Notes: a model not told the origin generated them from the letters alone. DNA of 64,000 bases from VRUE01 sp963824705 (GCA_963824705.1 CAWGQE010000003.1:1674001-1738000); one strand, 5' to 3'; counted from the stretch's first letter, positions 1 through 8,285 are shown. Program-made: numbers and translations.

Positions 1-531
1 GCGCTCGAGGCAATCGCCCGAGCGCGATCGATCGAGCGGACGATCGTGGTCAGCGGCGACCCGAGAGCGCAGGAGATCGTCGCGGCGAGCGCCGCGGAGG
101 TGCTTCCCGATCCCACCGACGAGGGACATGTGGCGGCTGCGCTGGCCGGAATTGCCCGGGCTGAAGGCGACGGTGCCGAGTGCGTCGTCCTCCTTCCGGG
201 GGACTGTCCCCTGTTGGATCCCAAGGAGCTGGACAGCCTGCTGACCGGCCTTCCGAAACGCTTCGTCGCCGTCGTCCCCGACCGTCACGGAACCGGCACC
301 AACGCCCTCGCCCTGACCCCACCGGGGGCGATCCGACCGGCCTTTGGCGAGGGCAGCTGCGCCCGCCACGTCGCCGCCGCCCGCAAAGCCGGCGTGCCCT
401 ATGCCGTCGAGGAGCTGCCCTCCCTCGCCCTCGACCTCGACACGCCGGCGGACGTGGTGGCGCTGACCCGCGTCCTCGACGAAGGAGGCGCGGGCCGCGC
501 CAAGCGGACGGCGAAGGCGCTGGGGATATGA
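1..531 (+). CDS. cofC: 2-phospho-L-lactate guanylyltransferase CofC/FbiD, 5' truncated by the window edge
   Basis: This enzyme transfers a nucleotide to a phospho-(enol)pyruvate or phospholactate acceptor, an early cytoplasmic step of coenzyme F420 side-chain assembly. The frame is open from base 1, so the N-terminus is missing; an internal GTG at 46 is unlikely to be the true start. Visible family features are the nucleotide-binding segment VVLLPGDCPLLD and the block VPDRHGTGTNALAL, typical of the MobA-like GT-A fold of CofC. The TGA stop overlaps the ATG of cofE (ATGA), so the two are translationally coupled. The F420 context supports the assignment strongly. Confidence 0.9.
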   Translation, partial: ALEAIARARSIERTIVVSGDPRAQEIVAASAAEVLPDPTDEGHVAAALAGIARAEGDGAECVVLLPGDCPLLDPKELDSLLTGLPKRFVAVVPDRHGTGTNALALTPPGAIRPAFGEGSCARHVAAARKAGVPYAVEELPSLALDLDTPADVVALTRVLDEGGAGRAKRTAKALGI

Positions 532-1280
532 GCGCCGGCGAGCTGCGCGTCATTCCCGTCGTCGGCCTGCCCGAGTTCTCCGCGCAGATGTCGATTGGAG
601 CCGAGATCGGCACCCGCGCGGAGCTGCTCGACGGCGACGTCGTCGTCGTCTCGCAGAAGATCGTCTCCAAGGTGGAGGGCCGGGTTCGACGGCTCTCCTC
701 GGCGATCCCTGGCGGCGAGGCGCGGCGGCTGGCCGCGGCACTGGGCAAGGAGCCGGCGCTGGTCGAGCTGATCCTCGCCGAGAGCCGCGAGGTGCTGCGG
801 GCCGAGCGCGGCGTGCTGATCGTCGAGACGCACCACGGCTTCGTCTGCGCCAACGCCGGAATCGACACGTCCAACCTGCCGGAGCCGAACACGGTCGCCC
901 TGTTGCCCGAGGACCCGGACGCCTCCGCCAGGCGCATCCGCGCCGAGATCCAAGCCACGACCGGCACCGCACCGGGGGTGATCGTCTCCGACAGCTTCGG
1001 CCGCGCCTGGCGACTGGGCCAAACCGAGGCAGCGATCGGCTGCGCCGGAATCGCCCCCCTGGACGACTGGCGCGGTCGTACCGACGCCGCGGGCCGCGAG
1101 CTGGAGGCAACGATGATCGCCATCGCCGACGAGGCGGCAGCAGCAGCCGACCTAATCCGCGACAAGACGAGCCGCATCCCGGCCGCGATCATCCGCGGCC
1201 TCAATCGCTATGTCAGCTCAGACGATGGCCCCGGCGCGGCCGCCCTCCGCCGCCCTCCGAGCGAGGACCTTTTCCGCTGA
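528..1280 (+). CDS. cofE: Coenzyme F420-0:L-glutamate ligase CofE
   Basis: CofE adds L-glutamate residues to F420-0 using GTP, making the F420 polyglutamate tail. The 250-residue protein has the usual length of stand-alone CofE. It lacks the C-terminal FMN reductase domain of mycobacterial FbiB. Family blocks are VVVVSQKIVSKVEG near residue 40, CANAGIDTSN near residue 110, and SDSFGRAWRLGQ followed by IGCAGIAPLDDWRG. The start is fixed by the 4-base overlap with cofC. fbiC lies 2 kb downstream on the other strand, so the early F420 steps cluster here. A long inverted repeat begins seven bases after the stop and could terminate this transcript. Confidence 0.93.
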   Translation: MSAGELRVIPVVGLPEFSAQMSIGAEIGTRAELLDGDVVVVSQKIVSKVEGRVRRLSSAIPGGEARRLAAALGKEPALVELILAESREVLRAERGVLIVETHHGFVCANAGIDTSNLPEPNTVALLPEDPDASARRIRAEIQATTGTAPGVIVSDSFGRAWRLGQTEAAIGCAGIAPLDDWRGRTDAAGRELEATMIAIADEAAAAADLIRDKTSRIPAAIIRGLNRYVSSDDGPGAAALRRPPSEDLFR

Positions 1281-1286
1281 CGTCCA

Positions 1287-1396
1287 GTCCATTCCGGTAG
1301 GGGCGGAACGTCTTGTACTTTTTCGCTGAGTGCATGGGGCGCCAGCCCAACCCCGCCACACCGAAAAAGTTAAGCGGAACCCCTACCGGAATGGAC
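1287..1396. repeat. Long inverted repeat between cofE and an alcohol dehydrogenase
   Basis: Positions 1287-1303 and 1380-1396 are perfect 17-bp inverted copies (arm GTCCATTCCGGTAGGGG). An inner pair, ACTTTTTCG at 1318-1326 and CGAAAAAGT at 1362-1370, extends the symmetry. The element folds as one long imperfect hairpin between convergent genes, and its right arm contains the stop codon of the dehydrogenase. It could act as a bidirectional terminator or be a non-autonomous mobile palindrome. Similar long palindromes lie at 4791, 7483 and 30494. Confidence 0.75.
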
Positions 1397-2384
1397 CGCC
1401 CGCAATGCGCAACACAACAGCCCCCTTGAGGGCCCCGGTGCGGATCGAGTCGAGCGCTTCGTTGGCTGCCTCCAGCGGGTGGACCTCGACCTCGGTCCGG
1501 ATCGGCACCCGCGGCGCCAGCTCGAGGAACTCCTCGCCGTCGAGCCGCGTCAGGTTGGCCACCGAGCCCAGCGTTCGCTCGCCCCAGAGCTGCTCGTAGG
1601 GAAAGGACGGGATGTCGCTCATGTGGATGCCGGCGCTGACGATCCGCGCCCCCTTGGCACTGACCCGCAGAGCCACGGTCATCAGCGACCCCACCGGGGC
1701 GAAGACGATCGCACCGTCGAGCTCCTCCGGCGGCGACTCTCCCGAAGCCCCGGCCCACTCGGCGCCGAGGCTGCAGGCGAACTCCTGACCCTCTTCATCG
1801 CCCTCGCGGGTGAAGACGAAGACGCGCCGGCCTTGGCGCACCGCGAGCTGGCAGAGGATGTGGGCGGAAGCACCGAAGCCGTAGAAGCCGATCCGCTCCG
1901 CGTCCCCGACCAAGCGCAGCGCCCGGTAGCCGATAAGCCCGGCGCACAGCAGCGGCGCCGCACCCTCGTCCGACATGTCGGACGAGATCGGGAAGCAGAA
2001 GCGCTCGTCGGCGACCGCCAGCTCGGCGTAGCCGCCGTCCACGTCGTAGCCGGTGAAGCGGGCGCGGTCGCAGAGGTTCTCGCGGCCGCTGGTGCAGTAG
2101 CGGCAGATGCCGCAGGTCCATCCCAGCCAGGGCACTCCAACCCGTTCGCCGAGAACGAAGCGCTCGGCGTCCTCCCCAGCCCCAACCACCGTGCCGACGA
2201 TCTGATGACCGGGTACCAGCGGCAGCTTCGGCTCGCTCAGCTCGCCGTCGACGATGTGCAGGTCGGTGCGGCAGACCCCGCAGGCCGCCACGGAGAGGAG
2301 AACCTCGCCGGGCCCCGGCTCCGGGTCGGGCAGCTCGGCGAGTCGCAGAGGCTCGCGCTGCCGCTCCAGGACCATCGCCCGCAT
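1383..2384 (-). CDS. Zinc-dependent medium-chain alcohol dehydrogenase
   Basis: This is a 333-residue MDR-family alcohol dehydrogenase that oxidises an alcohol with NAD(P). The catalytic-zinc motif GVCRTDLH is near residue 36 and GHQIVG near residue 59. The structural-zinc lobe CGICRYCTSGRENLC follows near residue 91. The Rossmann segment is YGFGASAHI rather than a canonical GxGxxG. This pattern matches the AdhA-like zinc-binding alcohol dehydrogenase family. The start lies four bases from the end of the upstream secreted-protein gene, so they probably share a transcript. The last codons and the TAG lie inside the inverted repeat at 1287-1396, so the C-terminal AGGPFR is encoded by the repeat arm. 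The substrate is not predictable. Confidence 0.88.
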   Translation of the reverse strand: MRAMVLERQREPLRLAELPDPEPGPGEVLLSVAACGVCRTDLHIVDGELSEPKLPLVPGHQIVGTVVGAGEDAERFVLGERVGVPWLGWTCGICRYCTSGRENLCDRARFTGYDVDGGYAELAVADERFCFPISSDMSDEGAAPLLCAGLIGYRALRLVGDAERIGFYGFGASAHILCQLAVRQGRRVFVFTREGDEEGQEFACSLGAEWAGASGESPPEELDGAIVFAPVGSLMTVALRVSAKGARIVSAGIHMSDIPSFPYEQLWGERTLGSVANLTRLDGEEFLELAPRVPIRTEVEVHPLEAANEALDSIRTGALKGAVVLRIAGGPFR

Positions 2385-2388
2385 TTAC

Positions 2389-3240
2389 TCAGGGTACGAC
2401 GGGCTCCAGTTCTTCGCCGAGCGTCACCGCTTCGACGTGAAGCTCGGTCCCGGCTTCGATCGATTCGCCGAGAAGAGGCCCGAGGTCGATCTGCGCACAG
2501 CTCTTGCCCGGTTCGACCAGAAGGGGGCCGTCTCCTATTTCGACCGGCAGACCGTCGAAGAGAACGAGATAGAGCCCGGCCCCTTCGCTCGAGCGGCCGA
2601 AATAAACGGTCAGGTCATGGGTGAGGACGGGCGACGAGACTTCGCTCCTTTCCGTGCCTTCCACCGGCGAGAGCGGCAGCGTGTAGCTGTCGCCTTCGCA
2701 GACCAGGAGGATCTCGCCGGTCCCGCCCCCTTCGGCACCGCCGCCCGAGACGACGGGCCCGGGGGTACCGCCATCCGCGCCGCGGGTGGGCGGCGCGGCA
2801 ATCGGTTCGACCGGCGGAGGCGAAGTGGCGGGCGGGGCGGCCACCGGCACCGGCGCGGGTTGTGGCGCAGGCGTGGGTTCGGGCTGGGACGGCGGCGGGG
2901 ATCCCTGCGAGGGGTCACCAGGCCGAGGGCTTGCTACGACAACGCGAGCGGCGGCGATGCCAAGCCGTGGCTGCGGTTCGCCCTCCTCGACGGCAACGCC
3001 GGCGGCGACGAGTCTCGGCGTGGCAGCGACAGTGGGGCGGGCGGGCGCGACGGCGAGCCCGCGGGCTCGCGAAACAACCACCGAGTCGCCCAGCCCGACC
3101 CCAAGCCCGGGGGCAACGCTCAGCCGCGGCGCGACGGTGTCGGTCCCCCACGGCTGCAGAATCGCCAGCGCTCCGACTCCGAGCGCGACAAGCAGGGCGA
3201 CCGTGGAGACGACCGCCAACCCCGGGAACCCATTCCCCAC
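2389..3240 (-). CDS. Membrane-anchored or secreted protein with Pro-rich linker
   Basis: I do not recognise a named family. The 283-residue product begins at a GTG, has one hydrophobic segment (about residues 7-28: LAVVSTVALLVALGVGALAI), then a long low-complexity region rich in Pro, Ala and Val (about 40-165). A compact C-terminal domain of about 115 residues follows, with two cysteines and many acidic residues. This suggests an extracellular domain tethered to the membrane by a flexible stalk, or an uncleaved signal. It probably shares a transcript with the downstream dehydrogenase. A copy of the 17-bp dyad found before other secreted-protein genes lies 37 bases upstream of the start. Confidence 0.6.
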   Translation of the reverse strand: MGNGFPGLAVVSTVALLVALGVGALAILQPWGTDTVAPRLSVAPGLGVGLGDSVVVSRARGLAVAPARPTVAATPRLVAAGVAVEEGEPQPRLGIAAARVVVASPRPGDPSQGSPPPSQPEPTPAPQPAPVPVAAPPATSPPPVEPIAAPPTRGADGGTPGPVVSGGGAEGGGTGEILLVCEGDSYTLPLSPVEGTERSEVSSPVLTHDLTVYFGRSSEGAGLYLVLFDGLPVEIGDGPLLVEPGKSCAQIDLGPLLGESIEAGTELHVEAVTLGEELEPVVP

Positions 3241-3276
3241 CGCTGCAGAACGCGAAGCGATCCGACCACGATACCG

Positions 3277-3293
3277 CTAGAACAGACGTCCAG
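3277..3293. promoter_or_regulatory. Copy of the 17-bp surface-gene dyad motif
   Basis: The sequence CTAGAACAGACGTCCAG differs from the copy at 30810 at only two positions. It lies upstream of the secreted Pro-rich protein gene, which reads leftward, so the motif is inverted relative to the other copies. It is a candidate binding site only. Confidence 0.4.
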
Positions 3294-3305
3294 CCAGCTC
3301 TGCTT

Positions 3306-5597
3306 CTAGTAGGTCTCGAGGACCTCGTAGAGCGTCGTGCGTTGAGCGGGAACGCGGCCGGCCGCGCGCGCCGCCTCGACCAGTTGCTCGGGCTCCAGGC
3401 GGACGCCGTGCTGGGAGCCGGCCATGCGGGAGATGTTCTCCTCCATCAGCGTGCCGCCGAGGTCGTTGACCCCCCAGCGCAGCGCCTCGGTCGCGGCCTC
3501 GAGGCCCATCTTCACCCAGCTCGCCTGCAGGTTGGGGATCGTCCGCCCCAGGGCGAGCCGGAAAGCGGCAGTGTGCTTGAGGTTCTCGCTCGCCGAGATC
3601 TCCTCGATGCCATGGGTGCGCCCGAGCATCGTGTTGAATGGGATGAAGCTGAGCGGGACGAACTCGGTGATGCCGCCGGTCCGCTCCTGTAGGGCCCGCA
3701 CCACCCGCATGTGGCGGGCCAGCTCGCGTGGCTCCTCGATGTGGCCGAACATCACCGTCGAGGTCGAGCGCAGCCCGGCGCGGTGGGAGGCTTCGATGAT
3801 CTCCACCCAGCGCTGCGCCGGCAGCTTGTTCGGGGAGATCCGCTGGCGGACGCCGTCGTCGAGCACCTCGGCTGCGGTCCCCGGCGTCGAGCCGAGCCCG
3901 CACTCGAGCAGGTACTCGAAGACCTCGTCGGGCTGCTTGCCCGAGCGCTCGCACATGTAGTGGACCTCCATCGGCGAGTAGGCGTGCAGGTGGAGCTGCG
4001 GCGCCACTTCCTTCGCCAGCCGCAGCCACTTGCCGTACTCCTCCAGGGTCAGGTCCGGGTGGATGCCCCCCTGCATACAGAGCTCGGTAGCGCCGAAATC
4101 GACCGCTTCCTGGATACGAGCAGCAAAGTCCTCCTCGGAGACCTCATAGGCATCGGGCGACCGCTTCCCCTGTCCAAACCCGCAGAACGCGCAGCCGACG
4201 ACGCAGATGTTGGTGAAGTTGATGTTGCGGTTGACGACAAAGGTCGCTTGATCCCCAGCCAGCTCCTCACGAAGCTCATCAGCGGCAACCCGCATCTCCT
4301 CGATCACCTCGGGGCGGGTCTCGGCAAACAACGCGGTCAGCTCATCCTCCGTCAGCTCCACCCCATCGCGCCCCTTCTCGACGGCCCGTGGAGCTAGATG
4401 CCCACCGATCACCTCTTCGTTGCGGCGCCCAGAGCCTCGCCGCGGAATGAAGCTCCAGTACTTCAGCTTGATGACATCAAGCACGCCCTGCTCCATCCAC
4501 TCGGAGTCCATGTACTGCGGGTAGACACAAAGCCGCTCGGTCAACGCGTAGCCCTTCGGAGCAAGCCCCTTCCGCACCTCATGTGGGCTTGGGAACGCAT
4601 GCTCGGGAGAGATGTGGTCTCCGTTGGCGGACAGGCCGCCCAAATCCGTCGCTCCTGCCTCAACCAACTCCGCCCAAGCATCCGAGAGATTGGGCGGCAC
4701 CTGGACCCCGACATCGGGCATCAGGCGTTTGCATTCACGGATCAACCGTTTGATGTCATCGACGCCAATGGGGCTCGCCCACTCTGGCAGGGAGGACGGG
4801 GGTGTCCCTCCGCGCAGCGGCGTCCTGTTTTCCGCCCCACCAGCCCCCACGGACGATCGTCCATCTCCTCTGGCGGAAAACCCAGCAAGCGGAGGGACAC
4901 CCCCGTCCTCCCCCCACCGCTCGCGCGAAGCCGCATCGGCAATCTCAGCAACCTCCTGCCCGTAATACCGCGGATGCGGAACGAAGTTCTGCAGGATGAC
5001 CTCCTGAATGTGGCCGTACTCGCGGTGGAGCTCGGCCAGTGCTTCAAGCGACTCGACCTGCTCTTCCTCGCTCTCGCCGATCCCGACCAGGATCCCGCTG
5101 GTGAAGGGGATCTTCAGCGCCCCCGCGGCCTCAATCGTCGCCAGCCGCTGTGCCGGGTGCTTGGTCGGCGAGCCGGCGTGGACGGTCTTCATGAGGCGCT
5201 CGGAGGTCGACTCGAGCATCAGACCCTGAGAGGCGGTCACCTCGCGAAGGCGACTCAGATCGTCGGAGCTGAGCACGCCGATATTGGTGTGAGGCAGGAT
5301 GCCTCGCACCAGAGCTCGTTCGCAAGCCCAGACGACATAGGACGTGAAGTCTTCGTGGCCCCACTCGCTCAGACGAGCGGCGACCTCCGGGTTGACCTCG
5401 GGACGCTCGCCGGTGAGGACCAATAGCTCCTTGGCGTTGCGGCGCTGCCCCTCGTCCAGCCGCTGCTCAACCTCGTCGGGTGAGTAGATATGAGCTTTGC
5501 GGGTCGCGAAGGCGCAGTACTTGCAGTAGCACTGGCAGGTGCGAGACAGGGAGAGCGTGTAGTTCCTCGAGAAGGTGACCCGGCGCACGAAACCCAA
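3306..5597 (-). CDS. fbiC: FbiC, 5-amino-6-ribitylamino-uracil to FO synthase (CofG/CofH fusion)
   Basis: FbiC builds the F420 chromophore FO from tyrosine and 5-amino-6-ribitylaminouracil using two radical SAM domains. The N-terminal CofG-like half has CxxxCxxC at residues 21-28 (CQCYCKYC). The C-terminal CofH-like half has a second cluster motif, CVVGCAFC, near residue 464. At 763 residues it is shorter than the mycobacterial protein but within range. The annotated start is TTG; a GTG nine bases inside is an alternative. Residues about 229-269 are an in-frame insert that coincides exactly with a perfect inverted-repeat element at 4791-4911. The insert sits in a linker before the segment LMPDVGVQVPPNL, so the enzyme may tolerate it. 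Confidence 0.93.
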   Translation of the reverse strand: MGFVRRVTFSRNYTLSLSRTCQCYCKYCAFATRKAHIYSPDEVEQRLDEGQRRNAKELLVLTGERPEVNPEVAARLSEWGHEDFTSYVVWACERALVRGILPHTNIGVLSSDDLSRLREVTASQGLMLESTSERLMKTVHAGSPTKHPAQRLATIEAAGALKIPFTSGILVGIGESEEEQVESLEALAELHREYGHIQEVILQNFVPHPRYYGQEVAEIADAASRERWGEDGGVPPLAGFSARGDGRSSVGAGGAENRTPLRGGTPPSSLPEWASPIGVDDIKRLIRECKRLMPDVGVQVPPNLSDAWAELVEAGATDLGGLSANGDHISPEHAFPSPHEVRKGLAPKGYALTERLCVYPQYMDSEWMEQGVLDVIKLKYWSFIPRRGSGRRNEEVIGGHLAPRAVEKGRDGVELTEDELTALFAETRPEVIEEMRVAADELREELAGDQATFVVNRNINFTNICVVGCAFCGFGQGKRSPDAYEVSEEDFAARIQEAVDFGATELCMQGGIHPDLTLEEYGKWLRLAKEVAPQLHLHAYSPMEVHYMCERSGKQPDEVFEYLLECGLGSTPGTAAEVLDDGVRQRISPNKLPAQRWVEIIEASHRAGLRSTSTVMFGHIEEPRELARHMRVVRALQERTGGITEFVPLSFIPFNTMLGRTHGIEEISASENLKHTAAFRLALGRTIPNLQASWVKMGLEAATEALRWGVNDLGGTLMEENISRMAGSQHGVRLEPEQLVEAARAAGRVPAQRTTLYEVLETY
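4791..4911. repeat. Palindromic element inserted in frame within fbiC
   Basis: The outer arms 4791-4813 and 4889-4911 are perfect 23-bp inverted repeats with core GGGGGTGTCCCTCCGC. Inside are a 10-bp stem (GTTTTCCGCC at 4827-4836 with GGCGGAAAAC at 4872-4881) and a central 12-bp palindrome, GGACGATCGTCC, at 4851-4862. The element reads through in the fbiC frame without a stop. It resembles the elements at 7483 and 30494 in arm composition. Confidence 0.85.
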
Positions 5598-5664
5598 GCT
5601 ACTGGAAGCATGCCGCCGCCGGACCAGTCGGCCCGGCGGCTATGCGGCTAAAGGAGGTCGGCGC

Positions 5665-6429
5665 TCAGGCGGTGGAGCCGGCGCCGGGCTTCGGCGCACC
5701 GGGCGCCTTGACCCGCTCGGGCGGTTCGGTCGGCGCGGGGCCGCCGGGCTCGAGCACGAGCTTGTAGACGACCGCGGCAAGCAGCGAGCCGACGATCGGG
5801 CCGACCAGGTAGGGCCAGACGCCGCCCCATTCGTTGCCGACCAGCGCCGGGCCGAACCAGCGGGCGGGGTTGAAGGAGCCACCGGTCAGCGGACCGCCGA
5901 CCATGACGATGAAACCCAGCGTGGTGCCGATCGCCAGCGGCGCCCAGTCCTTGACGCTCTTTTTCGAGTAGACCGCGGCGAGGATGACGAGGACGAGGCA
6001 GAAGGTCCCGACCGCCTCGACGATCGAGCCGGCGAAGTTGCCGGCGAGTAGCGGGCTGACCGAGGCGGCGCCGTAGTGCGTGGCCCTTCCCTCGTCGAGC
6101 AGCAGGCCCTTGGCCAGCAGCGCGCCGAGCACACCGCCGGAGAGCTGGGCGAGCATGTAGATCACGGAGTCGACCGGGGAGATCCGTTTGATCGCCGCCG
6201 CAGCAAGGGTCACGGCGGGGTTGAAATGGCCACCGCTGACAACGCCGAACATCACGATCAACCCGAACAACAGGAAGGCGTGGACGAGACCGATGACGGC
6301 GAAATCCGTCCCGAACTGAGGCTGACTGCCGGTGGCCAGGAACAGAATGACCACGCTGCAGATGAAGAACACCAACAGGAAAGTGCCGATCAGCTCGGCG
6401 AGATATGCCGAAAGTCCTCGTTGCTGCAC
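5665..6429 (-). CDS. MIP-family aquaporin / glycerol facilitator
   Basis: This is a six-helix channel for water or small neutral solutes in the cytoplasmic membrane. Both signature half-helix motifs are present: GGHFNPAVTLA near residue 67 and GGSFNPARWFGPAL near residue 186. At 254 residues the length is normal. A Pro-rich C-terminal tail of about 30 residues is extra. The gene stands alone, divergent from a lipoprotein gene. A GC-rich 7-bp stem at 5612-5640 follows its end and may help termination before fbiC. Whether it passes water or glycerol cannot be settled by eye. Confidence 0.92.
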   Translation of the reverse strand: MQQRGLSAYLAELIGTFLLVFFICSVVILFLATGSQPQFGTDFAVIGLVHAFLLFGLIVMFGVVSGGHFNPAVTLAAAAIKRISPVDSVIYMLAQLSGGVLGALLAKGLLLDEGRATHYGAASVSPLLAGNFAGSIVEAVGTFCLVLVILAAVYSKKSVKDWAPLAIGTTLGFIVMVGGPLTGGSFNPARWFGPALVGNEWGGVWPYLVGPIVGSLLAAVVYKLVLEPGGPAPTEPPERVKAPGAPKPGAGSTA

Positions 6430-6520
6430 TGGTTACGCCTCCTCTAGTCCCGTATCCCTGACACTCGATTTCGGGGCGGGAGTGTATCCGGAATGAGGAT
6501 TGAATAGTTTTCCCTGTCGA

Positions 6521-7480
6521 ATGAGACGTGCTGTCGCGCTGCTGGCGGCCGTCCTGCTGCTCGCCGGCGTGGCCGGTTGCGGCGGGAACGGCGCAGAACC
6601 GGGCGCGCCGAAAGGCGTGACGCTCGTGCTCGATTTCGTGCCCAACGCGGTTCACTCGGGCATCTACGCCGCGCGGCGCCAGGGCTACTACCGCGACCGG
6701 GGAATCGACCTGACGATCCGCCAGCCGGGCGAATCGACCGATGCGCCGAAACTGCTCGAGGCGGGACGCGCCGACTTCGCGATCCTCGACATCCACGACC
6801 TGGGGATCGCCCGCGAGCGCGGCCTCGACGTGGTCGGGACGATGCCGATCGTGCAGCGCCCGCTCGCCGCGGTGATCGCCCGCGGCACCGGGCCGGTGCA
6901 CCGACCACGCGAGCTCGAAGGCCACACGGTCGGGGTCACCGGCCTGCCTTCCGACGAAGCGGTGGTCGACTCCGAGGTATCCGCCGACGGTGGCGACCCA
7001 GGCCGTGTCGACCGGGTGACGATCGGCTTCAACGCCGTCGCCTCGCTGGCCGCCGGCAAGGTGGACGCGGCGACGGGGTTCTGGAACGCCGAGGGCGTGG
7101 CGCTGCGCCGCCAGGGCGTCCCGGTCCGGATCTTCAAGGTGAACCGCTACGGCGCCCCGCCCTACCCGGAGCTGATCCTGACCGCGTCCCGGCACACGAT
7201 CGACAGCGATCCCGAGCTGGTCGACTCGATGGTCGCCGCGACCACGCGCGGCTACGAATTCGCCTCGGATCACCCGGACCGGGCGCTCGACGACCTGCTC
7301 GCCGAAGTGCCCAGCCTCGAGCGGGGCGACCAGGCGGCGCAGCTGCACGCGCTGCTGCCCGACCTGAACCCGGCGCCGTTCGACCCAGGCGTGCTGCGGG
7401 AATGGGCGGCCTGGGACCTCGAACACGGGTTGCTCGAAAAGCCCTTGGATGTCGACAAGGCTTTTCGGCTGGCTCCGTAG
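6521..7480 (+). CDS. ABC transporter substrate-binding lipoprotein, NMT1/ThiY-like
   Basis: This is a periplasmic-type binding protein of the NMT1/SsuA/ThiY superfamily. I chose the ATG at 6521 because it gives a clean lipoprotein signal: MRRAV, a hydrophobic core, then LAGVAGC with the lipid-modified cysteine at residue 20. The in-frame TTG at 6500 is less likely. The mature part starts with VTLVLDFVPNAVHSGIYAA, the form seen in pyrimidine-precursor and thiamine-type binding proteins (compare DW.PN..H.G.Y.A). No permease or ATPase gene is adjacent, so it is an orphan here. No TPP riboswitch is visible upstream. A palindromic element starts three bases after the stop. Confidence 0.82.
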   Translation: MRRAVALLAAVLLLAGVAGCGGNGAEPGAPKGVTLVLDFVPNAVHSGIYAARRQGYYRDRGIDLTIRQPGESTDAPKLLEAGRADFAILDIHDLGIARERGLDVVGTMPIVQRPLAAVIARGTGPVHRPRELEGHTVGVTGLPSDEAVVDSEVSADGGDPGRVDRVTIGFNAVASLAAGKVDAATGFWNAEGVALRRQGVPVRIFKVNRYGAPPYPELILTASRHTIDSDPELVDSMVAATTRGYEFASDHPDRALDDLLAEVPSLERGDQAAQLHALLPDLNPAPFDPGVLREWAAWDLEHGLLEKPLDVDKAFRLAP

Positions 7481-7482
7481 GG

Positions 7483-7592
7483 GTGCGAGGGGCCGGGTGT
7501 CCCCCTCCGGAAACCCGCATTGAGGCGGCCTCCAGAGTTCATTGCGGGGAGGGCTCCAATGTTTCCTGCGGGGGACACCCGGCCCCTCGCAC
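7483..7592. repeat. Palindromic element downstream of the binding-protein gene
   Basis: Arms 7483-7505 and 7570-7592 are perfect 23-bp inverted repeats containing GGGTGTCCCCC. An inner GGAAAC/GTTTCC pair (7509-7514, 7561-7566) continues the symmetry. It begins directly after a TAG stop, and the next gene starts 17 bases after it ends. The arm core is related to that of the element inside fbiC. It may terminate transcription or be a mobile palindrome. Confidence 0.82.
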
Positions 7593-7608
7593 AGGTACGC
7601 TGCCGGTG

Positions 7609-7971
7609 ATGGGCTTGGCCGCAGATTTTCAGCAGGTGCTCGACTCCTTGCCGCCCGATTGGACGGATCTGGAGCTTGATCTGCGGATCGAGGACGAGAG
7701 CCAGTACGTGGACACTGCCGTGGCGCTGAGTCAGGTCAACGCTCAGCCTTATTCGGAAGCCGAGTGGGATTGGCGGTTGTTGGTGGCGCACAGCTTTGGG
7801 CACGCTGCTGCCGCTGAGAGCGTCTTGGGGGTGCTGGAGAAGCTGGATTCGGACGACGTCGCCGGAGAGATGCAGGTTCGTGAGGTGCGCGAGGGGCGGT
7901 CCGAGGTCGTGCAGATGTGGGGCCGGCCGGAGAGCGTGCGCGAGGAGTTCCGCCAGCGCCGCTCGATCTAG
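7609..7971 (+). CDS. Conserved-looking hypothetical protein
   Basis: The 120-residue acidic soluble protein starts MGLAADFQQVLDSLP at an ATG 17 bases after the palindromic element. It has no signal peptide, membrane segment or cysteine motif. The C-terminal half carries alternating charged stretches (EMQVREVREGRSEVVQMWGRPESVREEF). Its stop overlaps the GTG of the next gene by one base, implying a two-gene operon. I cannot assign a function. Confidence 0.7.
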   Translation: MGLAADFQQVLDSLPPDWTDLELDLRIEDESQYVDTAVALSQVNAQPYSEAEWDWRLLVAHSFGHAAAAESVLGVLEKLDSDDVAGEMQVREVREGRSEVVQMWGRPESVREEFRQRRSI

Positions 7972-8285
7972 TGGCCCGAGTCCTGGCAATCGTCACCGAC
8001 CTGATGCTGTCCAGCAGGGTCGAGGAGAGTTTGCGAAGCGCGGGGCACGAGGTCGCGGTCGTGCAAAGCCTGCCGGACTCCGTCGAAGCCGATGTGCTCG
8101 TCTGTGACCTCGATGCAGTGGACATCGAAGACATCGCGCAAGTAGACGTGCCAACCCTCGGCTTCTACTCGCACGTGGACGTCGAGACCAAGAACGCCGC
8201 CGACGCAGCCGGGATCGATCTCGTCGTCCCCCGCTCCCGGATGGCCCGCGAACTCCCCCAGCTCGTCGACAAGCTCCTCGCTTAG
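7971..8285 (+). CDS. Small receiver-like (CheY-fold-like) hypothetical protein
   Basis: The 104-residue product starts at GTG (VARVLAIVTDLMLSS), coupled to the preceding gene. The pattern of short hydrophobic strands is VLAIVTD, EVAVVQ, VLVCDLDAVD, TLGFYSH and IDLVVPRSRM. It resembles the alternating beta/alpha order of response-regulator receiver domains, with Asp at the end of strand 3 (CDLD). The output domain is absent, and phosphorylation is unproven. It ends by overlapping the mntH stop by four bases (convergent). Confidence 0.65.
   Translation: MARVLAIVTDLMLSSRVEESLRSAGHEVAVVQSLPDSVEADVLVCDLDAVDIEDIAQVDVPTLGFYSHVDVETKNAADAAGIDLVVPRSRMARELPQLVDKLLA

Noticed and set aside
50..1204. A 384-residue open frame antisense to cofC and cofE
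   Set aside because: Composition is Arg/Ser/Ala-rich with no domain features, and both sense genes have clear family motifs. It is a high-GC shadow frame.
1271..1287. A further CGTCCAG match after cofE as a sixth dyad site
   Set aside because: Only the right half matches. The left half CTnGTAC is missing and no rightward gene starts there.
6430..6520. Possible TPP riboswitch before the ThiY-like gene
   Set aside because: The conserved thi-box sequences (CUGAGA, ACCUGAUC) are absent.
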